Made by a program: the position numbers and the translations under genes. A DNA stretch of 64,000 nucleotides from Archilochus colubris. Taxonomy: Eukaryota > Chordata > Aves > Apodiformes > Trochilidae. The notes under the pieces are model-generated. The model saw only the letters and a list, made by a program, of their open reading frames with translations. It did no database searches and was not told where the DNA came from. The stretch is taken from positions 107,222,967-107,286,966 of the forward strand of contig CM041084.1 of assembly GCA_023079485.1 (NCBI GenBank), given 5' to 3'. Positions 26,920 through 39,283 of the stretch are shown here, piece by piece (within the stretch, counting starts at the first letter, position 1; every line of letters starts with the position of its first letter).

Positions 26920-29393
26920 AGAGAGTTAACTCTACACCAAGCATTGCTTTCACGAGCATACAAATAATCCTCTTTCTTATCATCATAGGTGCAATGCAAA
27001 GATGTTTATAGATTTAAATTTCATTCATTTGTTGCCTTTTTTCTGTCCTGTTACCTTCACATAAAAGGGAGCTTTTCTAGCTATCAGTAAATTCTGTAAA
27101 GAGTTCTGAATAAAGCTCTTCCTGCAGTTTGAATAGCAGGTGATCACTTGTCAGATTTGATGCACATTTACCTTGGGTAGAGGTAGGAAATGGATAAAGC
27201 AGGGATTTTTTTTTACTATCATGCACATTTGATCTTCACTTCTAACTCTTTCAGAATCAGTAGAGTAATACATGAGTGACCAACTACTGTTTTTTTCTCG
27301 AGTAATAGTGATCTGAAGTTCTCAGTGCACAGTTTCAAATACAACACCTTTATTCTTCCCCTAGGCCTGGAGCACTGCAATCATGTAATTTAATTTTAAA
27401 AGTTGCTTAAACATGGCATCTTTTGACTTATAGCTGAGGGACATGTGTAAAAGAACTGTCCCCAAATGGTCCTGGACACAGACAAAACCACAGGGAAATG
27501 GTTTCACCTTACTCTAGGGCTAGCTGACAGTGGGCAAGCTGTAGGACATTGAAGGTCTGTCAGATAAACAGAATTCAAACCACTTTATTTCTCAAGGAAC
27601 CTTTTTGCCCACCCAAGGGCAAAAAAGAATCCTTTTTGAACATGTAAACTACACCTAAGGAGTCTTACATGCTAGCGCATAGACTGAGCTGGAGGAGAAA
27701 TGTTTTTCTTCGAACTGCAACTTCGCATGTAGGGACATTGTGCTTAATACTCTTTTAGTGCATTGTATTTCATCCAAGGCTCCCAAAAACTTCTGTTAAT
27801 CCCAGAGTGTATTCCAGCAGATGGATCACCAGGTCCAATTGAGGTTTTTCTCTGATTTTGCACAGACAGGTTTTCCAGCTCCTGGGTAGTCTAGGCTGCC
27901 TTGCAAGTGCATTGAAGCTGATGGGCCTTGTCTATCTTGAACAGAAATTCAAGTGTCAGATTATATTACTGATTCAGTTCATTATGATTACTGTTCATTA
28001 ATCATCCACAAACGTATGCCAAATGATACTTTAAAAGAAAACCTGATTTTTCTTATCACTGCTTTAGCAGCAGAACTAGCTTAAACTCCAATATCACTAT
28101 TATCAGTGGATCCTATCTGGCATTTAAACTCATGTTTATGCAACAGTAAATGCAGTAACATTGCTTGATTAGTCCAAACCATGTGAAGTAACTAAAAAAA
28201 AAAGCTTACTGACATACAGATTTGTTTAAGGTAAAGTCACTTAAGGGATCTTAAAGCATAAACTATTTTCTTCACATTAACTCTTTTAATAGCATAAAAT
28301 GCTAAAACATCATTTTATAACATTAGGCAAATGCAGAAACAGGGGACTTTATTTATAGTGTTCTTCAGTGCAGCTGCTTCTGTTCTCAATTATTTTTTTC
28401 TTTTCTCATTTGCCAGTCTGCAGTTAATCTGTAGAGCACTGCTATATATAATCATTTTCTCCTTTTCAAGACACAGATACAATCAATTGTTTAGGTTCTG
28501 CTTACACTGCCAGGGGACTGAAAGTTGATACTTTATCCTTCTGAGTGCTATGAATAAATAGCATCAGATAGTGAAAAAGAGAACACCAATGCTTTTGGGT
28601 ATAGAAAACAAGTGAGAAAGTACCTGCTACTACTCCAATTTTTAGTGTTCCCTAGCCTTTCTGTTTAACCTGATTGTGCCTTGGATTGCTAGGGAAAGCT
28701 AAGCAGGCAGGTTGCCTTTGTTTCTCATCAACACTCTCTGTAACAGCAAACAGCATCAGTCCTCTGAAGCACTGCAGCAGTTCTGAAACCACAATCTCTA
28801 TTTCTATCTCCACACATATTCCAAAGGATTGTTCAGGGTCTGTTCACAAGCTGTTTTAAGAGATGTCTACAAAGACCTCTGTCTCAGCTTTCAGGAACAG
28901 TCCAACATAGGCAGTGAAGAAATGCTATATAGCATAGTTTTATTCCCATCTAGTATTAGGCAATATTTGGGCTTAACGTGTTTTTGTTGATTCCTCTGAG
29001 ATTTATTCTAACATTTCTAACCAATCAGGATTGGAAAAAAAAGACAGAAACAGTTTTATTTCGAGGAAAGTTATTTTAAAAGGAAAAGCACACATGGTAT
29101 TTTCTACTAAATTATTTATCAACTATGTTTGTGTAGTTTTGTATGTTTGATTGTCATGTGGGTACAAAATGACATTGCAAGCCAAAATCTGGGCAGAATC
29201 AAGGAAAATTATAAAGCCCTAGAGGTGCAAGAAAAACATGGGATGCCAAGTTATCTTTTCTTCCATTTTAACAGATGGAATCTTTTTTCATCACTGTGCA
29301 CCTCCTATAAATGTTTGAAAGCATCTTCTATGTATCTTCTGACCAGGTAATTATAATATCCTTCCCTAGAACATCATAAAAAAAACCCCAACG

Positions 29394-29467
29394 TACTACT
29401 ATTACTACTACTACTAGTATCAGTACTACTACTACTACTACTACTAATAATAATAATAATAATAATA
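29394..29467 (+). repeat. (TAC)n / (TAA)n compound trinucleotide microsatellite
   Basis: A run of ACT/TAC units, interrupted once near 29417-29422, passing into about eight AAT units. The minus-strand ORF with poly-Ser and poly-Ile is produced by this repeat and is not a gene. Confidence 0.95.
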
Positions 29468-32400
29468 TGTGCTGCCCATTGTTGAAAAAAAATTAAATTA
29501 GCTTGTGATCCCTGAAAACAATAATGTGTAGGCAAAGATATATAGACTGTAAAAGTTCTAATTATTTCATCAGCTGGTTTACTCACTTTCTTCTAATTTG
29601 TGAAAAATAAAAATAAATGGTTAAAAATCATTTGGAACTCATAAAGCTTTTAAAGATAGCTAAAGTAATCTAAACTGATTAGAAGATTTATTTCTAGGAA
29701 ATAACTTAGCCACTTTGACTTATAGTGGAGCTTGAAGTAGGGAAAACTGTATCATTCTAAAAAAAAAAAAATCAGACAGATTGCTTCCTAATTACAATAT
29801 TATATGTTCCAGAGACGTGTAGTCTTCTGGGTTTTGTCTGTATTTTTCTCTGAGAAGAGACATCCATATAAAACAGCTGCAGCTCCAAAAGGAGTTACAG
29901 TGGCAAATTGATTTGATTGATTCAAATTTGATTACATACTGGAAACACATTTAGTTCAAGTTAAGCACATTAGCACACATCAGCTGGAATAAAATTCCAA
30001 TTGCTTCTTTGTTATTCATTAATGGAACTTAATGATTCCAACAAAACATTAATGAAGAAAAAATATTGGCTTGCATAATTTGTTTGGAAAAATTAATTAA
30101 TTGTTGTATTAAGGGCAGCCTACTCCATATAGTAATTACTGAAGCTTTGGTGGGGAATTGCTTCATGACATTTATTTTGCAAGCTGTTGTTTACCCCTTT
30201 CATTTCACATTGATTTCATTATGTAGATATATATTTCCTACAGAAGGAAATCAAACACACTTTGAAATGATGATCATAACTATGTATTTGTAATTGATAG
30301 GGTGACTGCATTTTACTCTCAAGGTGTTAACATGGTGCTCACTACATTCAGCATCTGCTGGAAAGATGAAAAAATTTGTCTAGAGTTAACATATGAGCTC
30401 AGGAAAGACCTCTGCAAGAGCTTATTAACCAGTTCCAGAGGACAACAGAAACAGTAATTTTGGCTGAGTTGTACCTTTCTAATAACCTTTCTACCCTTCT
30501 AACAAGTAGGTTGATCTGCTGCTTGCCCAGATCAAGATTTGGTCAAAGTCCTCTAAAGCTCTCACACATGCAGTGGATAGAAGTTTCCTTATCATGGAAA
30601 CCAGAGCAACATGGGAAAAAATGGACTGGTGTTGTCAATGGGTCTGGAGCTTTCCCTAGATAGAAGGAGAAAGAAGTGTTGTCATGTTCCCCTATCCATC
30701 CATGGATGGTTTCAGCATCCCTCTCAGCCATTTTGGGATGTTCAAAAAACGCTGCATAAGTGTGTCCAAAAATGCAAGCTAGGCCAAACCAACAGAAAAT
30801 CTGCAGAGAAATTTTTTTCTTTCCTTTCTGTTCTGGGTTCATAGTTAGGCATGCAGTACCTTTTACTTAATGTTAATATCAGATCAGTTTCAGTGGAAGC
30901 AAAACATGAGCCAAGAAACAATTCAGTAGGGCACCTGTCAGTAGGAGATGTGGACTGAGCTGATGAGAATACTCCTGCTCCCAGGCAAGCATTTGGTGCT
31001 ATTCCTTCATGTAACAACTAGGATTTTGGAGAAGGTAGACATTTATGCAAGGACCATAAGTGCTTATGTCAGGATCGTGGTCCAGTTCTCCAAATAAAGC
31101 AAATAGAAGCTCAGTATGTAATTATTACTTTTAAAGGAGTCTAAGTTCTTTACTGGAGCCTACCATTGCTTGATAGCATTAATTTTTAATTGAAACCCAA
31201 CATGAAAATTATTTTAGGTTAAATAGCAGCCAGTATCATTCAGTAGGCTTGTTGACAGCAAAATCAATGTTTGCCTGGAGGGATATAGTTGTCTGGACCC
31301 AAGTATCACTTACCTAATAATAGACAGCCAAGAAGAATAAAAAATAAAAAATACCAACACAACACTTCCTTTAAGTGCTTCCCCAAGGGCAGTAGGATTT
31401 TCATTTTGGTTTGGTTTGGTTTTTTTTCCTAGAAAAGCAATGGTCTTTTATGAGCGTTCAGTGAAAGGGAAACGCGTCAGTGAGAATATTACAGGCTTCT
31501 AACCTGACTCCCAGAAGTGCCAGTTCATTGAACACTTGGAAGACTCTGCAGGCTCTAGAAGTGGAACCATATGTCATGATATTGATAAAACTGTAAAAAA
31601 AAAAATGAGCTTTCTTCTGCAGTTGACTTCTCATTGCTGCTTAGAAATTAGGGACTTTCAATGAACAGCGTTTAGCTATTAAATTATTGCTTTAATAGAA
31701 AACCAAAAGCTGCTCGTATGTCTTTTGGCATTTCGATCACTGCCCCTGCACCATGTGTGGTTTAGGTTTTCTCTTTTTTCCACTTAAAACATTCATTTTA
31801 GCAACTCCTGTTACCTAACTAGCAAAGAAACCGCCTGACCACAGGAGATATGAACCAAAGCTTACTGTAATTTATGTGATCTTCTCACTGCATTTAGGAG
31901 GATTTGCATTAATTTTTGTACTCAGCAATATTCATGAAACATAGTAAGACAGAAAAGAGATACTGCAGATGCATTAGTTTAAGTGGCCACAGTTGGAAAT
32001 AATTGCTAAAATCCTCTAGAAATAACTTTCCTAGGTGGCTGGTTTTCTACAAATATGAAGTCCTCTCATTTTACTACTGAGGCTTGAGTTACAGTTTTTT
32101 GTGGTTTGGGGTGGGCCAAGAGAAGACTTTTTTCCTACATCTACTACAAAGACAGTTAAAAATATTACATACTTATGTACTCTGAGGTAGAAAGCAAAAA
32201 TCTACAAAATAAAGGTAGAAGATTCCTTCATCACAAGTGAAAAAAATTTTTTTTAAAATGATTATTAGAAGACAAACTTTCTCTTCATTATTTTCTTGTC
32301 ACTAGTATTTAAGACTCTATCCAGTGAAGCTGAGCACAACCCAAAGGCTCAGTGAATTCTGCATCTTTTACCAGTTGGCAAGCATTGACTGGAATGACAG

Positions 32401-34737
32401 AACGGATTTTAATGCTCTTTTGCAAGCAAAGAGAAAAACCAGTAAAGATCCTGAAGAAAACTCCAAGGCACTCCAAGGTATTCAGGAGTTCAGCCTCTTC
32501 CCTGACAGGCAGTGCTGGGCAAGCAGCAAATGGGTTGGAAGAAAAAAATGGCAGAAAACACGATTTTTTCCCCCCCTCTTTGCTGTCAGTGTCTGAACAT
32601 CTAACACGCCACATGATGGCAGCACAGGCTGCAAAATGCGAAAGAGTTGCTTTGCACAGAAAGCTGGAGGGTGAAGACAAATTGATGTCGAATCTGTCTT
32701 GAAAAACGCTACCGAGGTGCAGGGTGTGGCTGGGGGCAGCCGTCTGCAAAGTGTCAGCATCACCTTTCCCTGTACACTGCTCATGTCTATGGAGAGCTCT
32801 TGTCAAGTAAAGCCTCTCTTCTTCTGATCACATGGGTATTTCTGCTCAGAACTCTAAGGAGTCATCATCACCACTGACTTTTTAGTTTCTCACCACCGTA
32901 AATTATCTGTAAATTATCTGTGTTTCCTTTAAGCACTAATTCCTTCAGCTCAGGGTGCACTTGGTGCACTCTGGGACCTGCTCCACACACACGAGTTACA
33001 GCTAAGCAGACTCGGGGCATGCTTGAAAGCAGACTGGCTCTAGAAGAAATCTTTGTTTTCCACTTTCAGCTGTCTGTGGCACCATTTCAAAAGTTTCAGG
33101 TTCTAAAGGAAAAGCAGAATGAACCGCAGGATGGAAAACAGGCTGCAATTCTGCTACATAATTGAAGATGGGCATGGGAGCTGTGATGGAGAACTGTTGG
33201 CTTTGAAAGATGAGCAAAGTGCCCTTCTCTGATGTCCTTTTAAGCTGACTTTTCAGATCTTTGCTTTCTTTTTTCCAAGGTAAATCCTGACCATCTGACT
33301 CTGTGGGGTTTTTTTCATCAACAATTATTTATACAATAGGCAAACACACAGTAAATGAAACTGTGAAAACCATAATGTCGTCTAGGAACAACACCAGACA
33401 TATCTGGATATGGGTGATGTTGCCTTTTAATTCTATTTCATCCTAAAATGATTTCTGGAATATTTTTGCAGAGTGCTGCAGTGTTTACTCTGCATTTCCT
33501 CTTGATTGCAGTTTTGGGTTGGAACAGGCATTTGAAACTCTATCCCCATCGTATGCTGCCACCCTGAGGCCAATTCTCGCAGCGCACATTAAATCGTTCC
33601 AGCCACAGACTGGGGGTGCCGGGCTGCAAAGATGCTGAAATTTCAGAAGTAGCTGCAGATAAGTTTTTATTTCATTCCAAGTAGGTGAATTAATTATTAT
33701 TATTTTTTATAAGTACATAAGCTTCTAGTACACTTTTGGGGTTTTTTTGGTTTCCTTTTTCAAACCATAGCAATTACTATTTTTACAGCAGAGGCCTAAT
33801 TTCATGTTCCCCTTCCCTAGCGCATTGTTCTACCTGATAAAATTATTCTTTGCCTTTTGAGAATCGTGTATTATCTGTCTGCAAGTGGTGTATAACTTTT
33901 AAAGATAAGAAAGATATCAATCTTTGACTCCTAAATGCCATTCTAGTGTTCAAGGAATGAGTGTGTTATCTTCAAAGCTGCATGCTATTTCTGATGAAAG
34001 TTTTGGGTGGAAGAAATAAGTCTTGAAATGAAAGTTTATATTAAAGTTAAGCAACAAAGTATGGATGGAGGAAAACTGGGAAGATATATTTTTACTATGA
34101 CTCAAAAAGCTTGAATACTTACCTGAACTAGTAAGAACCTTTCCTTTGAGAAATCCACAGGTTCTTTCCTTTGGGAATCCACATGCAACATCTTCCTCAA
34201 ACCCAGTCATTGACTGAGTCATGGAGAGTGCTGAATGTATTTTATTACATCTTTTTGATGAAAGCAGTCATCTAGCTACCCATTCTTGCACCTGCAATCC
34301 TTTCCTTTTTTTCACCCACGTTTCTCAATGAAGGCAATTAAGAATTTCTCTGGGTAGAAACAGTCCCACAAATTTCTTCCACAGCTCACCATGGCAAACC
34401 CAGTGAAGGACCAGGTTTATCTTCTTCTTTTGTCTCAATTCATGTGTACAGCAACTCCCGTGCAGGAGATGTGCCACAGATTTCTGTGTCCCAGGGAGAA
34501 CATCTGCTTTGGCCTCATATAGAGAATGGGAGCTGCAATGTTAACCAAGTCAAGTTACAGACTGGACTTGTACTTAACATAATCCTGTATCTCATTTCGA
34601 AAATCAATTGCAAACATTGTAAATGATGAAGCATAAAAGTTCTTATTACTAGCCATGGAATTGTTTTGGAACTAATTACACAAGAGTTAGCCTGTCTTCA
34701 TGTGGCCTACTGCAGTATTTAAGATCAGCAGATACAT

Positions 34738-34765
34738 TTAGGATGGAGATCTTAGGATGGAGATC
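34738..34765. repeat. 14-bp perfect tandem duplication
   Basis: TTAGGATGGAGATC occurs twice in direct succession. It looks like a replication-slippage duplication. Confidence 0.8.
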
Positions 34766-35214
34766 TACCAACAAGAAGCACAGAATAGAGCTACACTTTC
34801 TTACAGGGGAACCAAGTTTCCCAGGCTCTCTTTCAATCAATCCAAAAGAGCTTCTGTCAGGGTCTTCAAGAAACAATGCTCAGCTAAAGTTCCCAAGGGC
34901 TCCCAAGCTCTCCATACTTACTGTTGAGGATTACATTCAACTGTAAAACTGGTTCAGCATCTTTATGCTGTGATTTTAAGTTAAGCCAAGAAGAAGTATA
35001 GCCTGTAGCTAGATTTTAGCCAATTTTAGAGCTTCCACAAACACAAAAACATTAAATATGGAATTCTAATGGTTTTCTGAGGAAGTTTCTCTGGGAAAGC
35101 TTAATTGCTATACCCCATGGATGTCAGTGCTGAAAACACTACGTCCTCTGTAAGTATGAATTGGTATGAGTCTTTCTTATTTCTGTAAGTATATGCAGCT
35201 AGATTTGTATTAAT

Positions 35215-35240
35215 TAAAAAATAAAATAAAATAAAAAAAT
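35215..35240 (+). repeat. (AAAAT)n short microsatellite
   Basis: Four AAAAT-like units bordered by A runs. A simple A-rich repeat without other features. Confidence 0.7.
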
Positions 35241-35758
35241 AGAACTTTGATTTGTTCTAATTCCTGCTTGTACAAGATTTCTTAGATAATAAATTGAAAA
35301 TTGAGTGTGGAGAAAAACAGCTTGTAACACATTAATGAGGATATTATAATTAAAATATTAATGGATTGTTGAAACTTGTATAATTATTAAAATCAATGCA
35401 GTAAAGACACTCAGTTATCATATATGAATATTAGGAAAAAGGAAGTACATATTAACTCAACTGAAAAATCAGTCCCTTTACATTAATACGGAACATGAAG
35501 TAAGTCTTTTACAAAAACTATAATTAACATTGTGATGTTTTTCATGTTTTCCATTGTAAGACAAGTACAAATGTTTATACCCTTAAGAGTGTACAAGAGA
35601 AACAGTGTAATAAAATAGTGTATTATTAAATTCAGGTGGAATGCTGCAGTGCTGTTACATCTCCTGACTGGAGAAGCAGCCAGCTGTGTCAGGCAGTGTT
35701 GCACACCTCATAGTGCTGCCCTTTGCCTTTCACACAAACACTTCTTCATTCCCTTCTA

Positions 35759-36285
35759 CCATGGCTTATCCCCAGTAGGCAGCTAACACAGCCACTCTCC
35801 CTCCCCTGCAGTAGAAACGGCAAGAGAATAGGAAAAGGGCAAAAAGTTGTGAAGGAAAAGTTTCATAGGGAAAGATGCACATGCAAGCAAAGGAAAACAA
35901 GGAATTCCTTCACTGCTTCCCATCAGCAGGCAGGTGTCTTAGACATTTCCAGGAAAGTGGGACTCCATCATGAGTAACATGGAAGGACAGACTACGTAAC
36001 GCCAAAGTTCCTCCCTTCCTCTTTCCCCCAGCTTTTATAGCTGAGCATAACATCAAACAGTGTGGAATGTTCCTTTGGTCAGAAGTCCCCGCTGTGTCCC
36101 TTCCCATCTTTTTGTCTATCCCTCAGGCTCCTCACTGGTGGGGAAGTTTGAGAAGGAGAAAGGTCCACGACTCTTTGTAAGCTCTGTTCAGCAGGAACTA
36201 AAACACCCCTAAGCTATCAACATTGTTTTCATCACAAATCCTAACCATAGCACCACATAAGCTACGACACCCCAGACAAAACTTC
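35759..36285 (+). mobile_element. Probable solo LTR of an ERVL-class endogenous retrovirus
   Basis: Its order of landmarks matches the ERVL-type LTR widespread in birds, from memory. It starts with TTATCCCCAGTAGGCAGCTAA, then GCAAAGGAAAACAAGGAATT, CACTGCTTCCCATCAGCAGG, a CTTTTATAG TATA-like box (about 36032-36040) with CTGAGCATAAC after it, TCCTTTGGTCAG, GCTGTGTCCCTTCCC, and TATCAACATTGTTTTC near the end. I see no gag, pol or second LTR in the flanks, so it is most simply a solo LTR. Copy-specific target duplications were not identified. Edges are approximate. Confidence 0.8.
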
Positions 36286-36969
36286 CTTAGAGTATACACT
36301 CTGTAGAATAGGTTCTTCCTCTTTGCTTTCTGCTTGTATAGATTAGGCACAGTGAACCTCTGACCTGTGAGTTTTACTGTAAATGGATGTAACTTAAGAC
36401 ACTGGAGTCTTTGGCTACAAGACCATCCCTCTTACAGGAATAAAGGACTGAGATAAAAAAAAATACCTTCTGCAATCAGAAGAGCATAGGAACTTTCTCC
36501 AGCATATAGCACATTTGTAGTTTTTTTCTTGCAGCTTTCATTTCAGCGGTGTCAGTTCCTTTTCATGAAATTGGGATAATTTAGATTGATACCTTGCCAA
36601 AAAAGGTCATCTCAGCCAGAAAATAAATATATAAATAAAGAAATTAAGTTATTGAGTAGACTGTGGAAAGTTACACCACTTTGAAATGGGGGGTTGGACA
36701 AGTCTCCATCTGTCTGTCTTAAAGTATTTCAGTGTGTTATCAGGCACATATTAAGCTAAAGGTTAGCTAATTATGTGGATGAAGGAATGTATCAGCATTT
36801 GTCTCCAGCCAAGAAAATGGGTTTAAAAGTAAGGAGATGGATGTAAGAGTCACCTAAATTGTTTCAAGAAATTAACTCCAAAATCCCAAACAACCCAAGG
36901 AGAGCAGTCTGCCCAGACATAATGCTGACTGATTATATTAGGATGACTATGACAGTGTTTCTCCACTGT
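36286..36969. other. Intergenic spacer between LTR and CR1
   Basis: About 680 bp of AT-rich sequence. I see no retroviral internal sequence following the LTR. Nothing recognised. Confidence 0.65.
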
Positions 36970-37672
36970 AAGTGGGCAGAGAATGGATTAAGAACAGCCC
37001 TGAGGAGAAGGACTTGGGGGTGTTGGTTGATGAAAAGCTCAACATGGGCCAGTAATGTGCACCTGCAGCCCACAAAGCCAACTGTATCCTGGGTTGCATC
37101 AAAAGAACCATGGCTGAATGAGGTGATTCTCCATCTCCACTCCACTCTCATGAGACCCCACCTGGAATGAAGCACCCAGTTCTGAAGTCCCCAACACAAG
37201 AAGTACAAAGAACTGTTGGAGTAGTGAGTCCAGAGGAGGGCCACAACGATGATCAGAGGGCTGGAGCATCTTTCCTGTGGTTGACAAAGTTGGGAATGTT
37301 TTGCCTGGAGAAGAGGAAGCTTTGGGGAGACCTTATATCCATCTCCAAGTACCTGAAGGTGGCCTATGGGAAAACTGGAGAGAGACGTTTTACTAAGGCA
37401 TGCAGTGACAGGACAATGGGCAATGGTTTTAGGCTGAAAGATGGTAGATTTAGATTAGATATTAGAAAGAAATTATTTCCTGTGAGGGTGGTGAAACTCT
37501 TGGCACAGGTTGCCCAGAGAAGCTGTGGCTGCCCCCTCCCTGGCAGTATTCAAGGCCAGGTTGGATGGAGCTTTGAGCAACCTGGTTTAGAGAGAGGTGT
37601 CCTTGCCCATGCAGAGGGTTTGGAAATAAATGACCCTTAAGGTCTCTTCCAACCCAAACCATTCTGTGATTC
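36970..37672 (+). mobile_element. CR1 LINE, about 700 bp, RT C-terminus and 3' UTR
   Basis: Begins near GGATTAAGAACAGCCCTGAGG and GAGAAGGACTTGGGGGTG, then covers AAGCTCAACATGGGCC, the CATCAAAAG and CTCATGAGACCCCACC positions, GGGCCACAACGATGATCAG, AGATTTAGATTAGATATTAG, and ends GGTCTCTTCCAACCCAAACC-ATTCTGTGATTC. The reading frame is broken by shifts and stops, so the copy is inactive. The ORFs at 36859-37170 and 37167-37640 are pieces of it, not host genes. Confidence 0.92.
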
Positions 37673-38201
37673 CCAAGTTTATCTCCATGTAAGATCCCTG
37701 CCTGAACAGAAAGGCTGCCATCTGGTTTATAATTGAGAATGAAAAGATAATTTTAATATTGAGGTATCAGTGTATACTGGGATATTTTAAGAGAACCTGG
37801 TAAAGACTGCAGTGCAATTCTTTCAGTAAGACCTGTGTATTATGTTTATATTCTGCCCTGTAATAGTAGCAAAAATTTACATCGCTAATTCTGTTTCATA
37901 TAGGCACAGTCAGTGCACTGGGCTGAAAAAACATATAATATAAAGCAAACTGCCTTGGCTTTAGCTAAAATCTCACTCCCTTTCCACAGTATAAATTGTT
38001 TGTGTGCCTGTTGCAAAGTGTTTCCATTTCTTCCTTTCAGACAGTTCAGCTATTCAGACCACAGTAAAAATTCTGTTCCTACATTATTTTTTATATGCTC
38101 ATAATACAGAGGCATGTATTTTACATATGAACATCATAAAACATTCAGGAATGCACTTGATATGAACAGTAAAAAAAAGAAGTTATAAAGCAGCTCCATC
38201 T

Positions 38202-38256
38202 ACAAAGCACACCATGGAAAAAAAAGCATACCATGGAGAAAAAGATACAATGGAAG
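38202..38256. repeat. Imperfect tandem repeat of about 19 bp
   Basis: Units AAAGCACACCATGGAAAAA, AAAGCATACCATGGAGAAA and a decayed third AAGATACAATGGAAG follow each other. No protein or RNA feature was seen. Confidence 0.65.
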
Positions 38257-39179
38257 AACAAAAAAATTTGCATAAGTAAGAAATACATATTATGTGGATG
38301 ACATGTACCTAAGCAAGATAAAATAAAGATCCACCCCCCAGCTTCTGAACTCCTGTTTCTGGGCGTTCACTGATAATGTTTGTAGTCTGATGTTCTGTAA
38401 TGGGTTATTCACTTTGAAGAGATTAATCTTCCTAGTAGTTTAATCTTCCTTTCAATTTTGTCACTATTGTGTTGGCCCAGTTGCCTCACAGTGTATTGTT
38501 CTTTAATGTTACTTTCCAGAAGAGTAAATGAAACAGTCTTATGTCTTTTGGCAAAAATATCCATAGTGAATGTCTCATGTGGCAGGAGTCAGCTTTAGTT
38601 GCTCAACACCTCTCTTCTTATATTTCATTTATGTTTGATCTTGTTCATGACTGAGTCATTGTTGTGGGAAATTTTGCAATAATTCTTTGAGAATTTTTAT
38701 TGTCATAGTAATTTTGTTGAGAGACAATTAAATCATGTTGGTAAGACATGTTTGGACAGTAAGTGAGGACTGCCTTGTAGCATTAGAACAGTACACAGCA
38801 TCAAATTACATCAAGTAGTGAACGTCAGAGCAGATACATAAATTTCAGCTTGCTTGTTAAAGTAGGATGTATGACCAAAGAAGAAACCAAGAAGCAAGTT
38901 GGCATAAAAGAATTATTTGTGCGTCTGCTGATGGAATATTTCTCTTCTCTTCAGAAATTTTATTCATTGAGCAACTAGGAATTTTAACATTTTGAAGGTG
39001 TTGTTGGAATACACATTGTCTTTGCTCATTTCCTTCCACAGCCTTTTTATATCCTGTGTTTTCTCAGAAGGGAAAGGACTATAAAATGCAAATATCAGAG
39101 ACAAACAAATCAGAAATGCCATTTTAAGAAACTGAAAATGTTAATTTTAGAAAAACAGTTGATGAAAATGGTATTTCTT

Positions 39180-39283
39180 CTATAAATATAAATATATAAA
39201 TATATAGAAATAGAGATAGAAATATATTATATACATATATTCTATATATATTCTATAAATATAAATCTAAATATAAATATTTT
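39180..39283 (+). repeat. AT-rich low-complexity region
   Basis: About 100 bases made mainly of ATAAATAT, TATATA and TAGAAATA units. Not a perfect microsatellite. Confidence 0.85.

Larger units (their letters stand above)
19625..35758. other. Intergenic sequence, no gene recognised
   Basis: About 16 kb. Contains the simple repeats listed separately, an ATTA-rich stretch near 29990-30105 and a less AT-rich segment near 32310-32810 with overlapping ORFs of up to 165 residues on the minus strand. None resembles a known protein. No exon set, RNA gene or transposon beyond simple repeats was recognised. Confidence 0.65.

Noticed and set aside
29374..29586. Ser/Ile-rich ORF
   Set aside because: Translation of the TAC/TAA trinucleotide microsatellite.
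35723..36107. ORFs on both strands as small proteins
   Set aside because: They lie almost wholly inside the ERVL-type LTR, which is non-coding.
36859..37640. ORFs of 103 and 157 residues as genes
   Set aside because: They lie in or run into a CR1 copy with frameshifts and ending in the CR1 3' tail.
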